Shown here: in pieces, positions 4,535 to 6,454 of the stretch
Position numbering within the stretch: position 1 is the first letter of the stretch
Layout: each line of letters starts with the position of its first letter
Origin: an uncultured Lachnospiraceae bacterium
GTDB lineage: Bacteria > Bacillota_A > Clostridia > Lachnospirales > Lachnospiraceae
NCBI GenBank assembly: GCA_902796775.1
Contig: CADBQK010000102.1
Span: 1 to 6,454 of the forward strand
Direction: 5' to 3'
DNA: 6,454 nt
Translations under genes and position numbers: made by a program
The notes under the pieces: model-generated
Database searches by the model: none
What the model was told of the DNA's origin: nothing
Seen by the model: the letters and a program-made list of their open reading frames with translations, nothing else

Positions 4535-6454
4535 TTACTCCCTGAATTCAGGTGCTGTGAGAAAGCCTTCCGATAGAAGCAGAGTCTCCGGCCTGGGCAG
4601 GGATATACCCAGTGTCTCCCGCAGGACATCCTCGATCGTATCGACCGGTACGATACGGATCTGCTCCTTCACCTGCTGGGGGATGTCCCTCAGATCCGCC
4701 ATGTTTTCCCTGGGAATCAATACCTTTGTCACACCTGCCCTCCCGGCTGCCAGTAATTTTTCCTTCAGGCCGCCGATAGGCATGACCACGCCGCGCAGGG
4801 TGATCTCACCGGTCATTGCCAGTGCCGAATCTACCTTCCTGCCGGTAAAAAGGGAGGCAAGAGCCGTAAAGATCGTGATCCCTGCTGAGGGTCCATCTTT
4901 GGGTGTGGAGCCGGAAGGAACATGGATATGTATATCCTGCTCTTTAAAATTCACCGCAGACATCGGCAGTCTGGATTTTAACAGGCTCAGAGAGATTCGT
5001 GCAGATTCTTTCATCACGTCACCCAGCTGACCGGTCAGGATGATCTGCCCTGTCCCCGGCATTGAGGCCGCTTCGATAAACAGGATCTCGCCGCCTGCCG
5101 GTGTCCAGGCAAGCCCGGTCACAATACCGGGAGGATTGTCTTTCCCGGCTGCATCATGACGGGACACTTTCCTGCCCAGCATTTCCTCCAGCTCCTCAGG
5201 CAATATCTCTTTAGGCAGATCCACCGCCTGTCCTGTAACGATCTGGGCACTGACAGCTCTGGCCATACTAAGCAGGACTTTTTTAAGACCTCTCACACCG
5301 CCTTCCATAGTGAAGTCTGTGATCGCTGTCCGGATCGTTTCATCCGGCACAAGAAGCTGATCCGGAGTCAGCCCGGCCTCCTCCAGCGCCTGCCCGAGCA
5401 GATGTTCTCTGGCAATATGGAACTTCTCATCCTCAGTGTAGCTGGACACCTGGATCACTTCCATTCTGTCCAGAAGCGGACCGGGGATGGTATCTGTCGA
5501 ATTAGCTGTTGCAATGAAAAAGACATCCGAAAGGTCATAGGGCAGATCCAGATAGTGATCGGTAAAAGTACTGTTCTGTTCCGGGTCAAGCACCTCCAGA
5601 AGAGCACTTGCCGGATCTCCCGAAAAACCTCCTGCAAGAAGCTTGTCCACCTCATCCAGCACCATCACCGGGTCTGTCACACCTGCCTGTTTCATACCGC
5701 CCAGGATCCGTCCGGCCATTGCACCGACATAGGTCCTGCGGTGTCCACGGATCTCCGCTTCATCCCGGATACCGCCCAGGCTCAGGCGTATATACTTCCT
5801 GTCCAGCGCTCTGGCAATGCTTTTGCCCAGGCTTGTTTTCCCGGTTCCCGGAGGGCCGACAAGAAGCAGGATCGATCCTTTCTTATCATGTTTCAGCTTC
5901 ATAACGGCCAGGTGCTCGATGATCCTTTTCTTAACCTTGTCCAATCCGTAATGGTCTGCGTCCAGGATCTCTCTTGCTTTCGTGAGATCAGCCCCTTCCC
6001 GCTCCTCTTTTTTCCATGGAAGTGCAAGAATAAAATCCAGGTAATTCTGGATCACACCGGATTCTGAACTGCCCGGCTGCTGCACGGAAAGTTTACCAAG
6101 TTCTTCCAGCGCTGCCTTCTTCACATCTTCCGGCAGTCCTGCTTCCTCGATCCTTTTTGCGTAATCTTTGTCCTTACCGCCATCCTCCCCGGAGCCGGTT
6201 TCCCCCAGCTCCTGCTGAATGGCCTTGAGCTGCTGACGCAGCATCTGCTCCCGGTAATACTGGTTCGTCTTGTCAGACATGCGCTCACTAAGCTCGATAT
6301 TCCAGTCCACCGCCTCCTTCTGCGCCCGCAGGGCATCCATAAAGTTCAGACTTCTTTCCCGCAGGGAATCGGTCTTCAGATACGCATATTTCTCCTCGGC
6401 ACTCAGTTCCATGTTGCGGCCCAGCCACACGATCATGGTATTGATATCTTTTAC
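4535..6454 (-). CDS. lon: ATP-dependent Lon protease (partial, N-terminus beyond right edge)
   Basis: 639 C-terminal residues are visible and the frame stays open to the right edge. The ATG at 6436 is internal: GTA AAA GAT ATC AAT ACC precede it in frame without a stop. Lon is a cytoplasmic hexameric AAA+ serine protease that degrades misfolded and some regulatory proteins. In visible numbering: end of the N-domain with a helical region (about 25-125, including REQMLRQQLKAIQQELGE), Walker A GPPGTGKT (200-207), Walker B with DEVD (267-270), sensor 1 ATANS (315-319), arginine finger Arg330 in LLDRMEVI, sensor 2 GVRGL (386-390), and the protease domain with Ser523 in PKDGPSAG and Lys566 in GGLKEKLLAA, the Ser-Lys dyad. 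The family is about 770-785 residues, so roughly 140 or more are missing. The C-terminus runs about 20 residues past the last conserved block. A terminator separates it from rarA. Confidence 0.97.
   Translation of the reverse strand, partial: VKDINTMIVWLGRNMELSAEEKYAYLKTDSLRERSLNFMDALRAQKEAVDWNIELSERMSDKTNQYYREQMLRQQLKAIQQELGETGSGEDGGKDKDYAKRIEEAGLPEDVKKAALEELGKLSVQQPGSSESGVIQNYLDFILALPWKKEEREGADLTKAREILDADHYGLDKVKKRIIEHLAVMKLKHDKKGSILLLVGPPGTGKTSLGKSIARALDRKYIRLSLGGIRDEAEIRGHRRTYVGAMAGRILGGMKQAGVTDPVMVLDEVDKLLAGGFSGDPASALLEVLDPEQNSTFTDHYLDLPYDLSDVFFIATANSTDTIPGPLLDRMEVIQVSSYTEDEKFHIAREHLLGQALEEAGLTPDQLLVPDETIRTAITDFTMEGGVRGLKKVLLSMARAVSAQIVTGQAVDLPKEILPEELEEMLGRKVSRHDAAGKDNPPGIVTGLAWTPAGGEILFIEAASMPGTGQIILTGQLGDVMKESARISLSLLKSRLPMSAVNFKEQDIHIHVPSGSTPKDGPSAGITIFTALASLFTGRKVDSALAMTGEITLRGVVMPIGGLKEKLLAAGRAGVTKVLIPRENMADLRDIPQQVKEQIRIVPVDTIEDVLRETLGISLPRPETLLLSEGFLTAPEFRE

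Noticed and set aside
5156..6067. 303-codon open frame on the plus strand opposite lon
   Set aside because: It lies wholly antisense to a well-conserved Lon, its product is rich in His, Cys and Gln with no recognisable domain, and it has no ribosome site. It is a shadow of lon.
1..6454. A defence island, mobile element or biosynthetic cluster
   Set aside because: All five genes belong to known housekeeping or cell-envelope families. No transposase, integrase, terminal repeats, tRNA or phage-like gene was seen.

Overview
The window looks like an ordinary chromosomal segment of a low-to-mid GC Gram-positive anaerobe, most likely a Clostridia member close to Lachnospiraceae. This is inferred from strong AGGAGG ribosome sites, a lipoprotein with a TEAASETEAAS-type linker, a secreted CHAP protein with a Glu/Thr-rich tail, and the Lon and RarA sequence types. 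No marker here fixes genus or species. All five genes lie on the minus strand, so transcription runs from high to low coordinates.

Reading in the transcription direction: the window opens inside lon (6454-4535), whose N-terminus lies outside. Lon ends at a strong hairpin terminator (4453-4500). A 225-base gap holds that terminator, a second overlapping palindrome, a probable extended -10 promoter and two short tandem repeats in the leader of rarA (4309-2903). A 188-base gap follows, with a small hairpin over the rarA stop and a probable promoter for a secreted CHAP-domain cell-wall hydrolase (2714-1245). That gene ends at a perfect 14-bp terminator lying only about 34 bases before the start of an EstA-type esterase (1149-358). 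The esterase has its own terminator (284-332). Beyond it, a clear promoter drives a lipoprotein gene (171-1) that runs off the left edge and is probably an ABC-transporter solute-binding protein.

The genes do not form one pathway. Lon (protein quality control) and RarA (replication-fork maintenance) are housekeeping. The CHAP protein and the lipoprotein act outside the membrane, and the esterase is predicted to be cytoplasmic. Each transcription unit seems to have its own terminator or promoter, except that no convincing promoter is visible for the esterase and no U-tract terminator for rarA.

I found no CRISPR array, mobile element, tRNA, rRNA or defence system. The best lead is regulatory: the CHAP and lipoprotein genes share the same promoter layout (TTGTAT, 17 bases, -10) followed 16-17 bases later by similar TTGCCA..GGCA palindromes, which may be a common operator.
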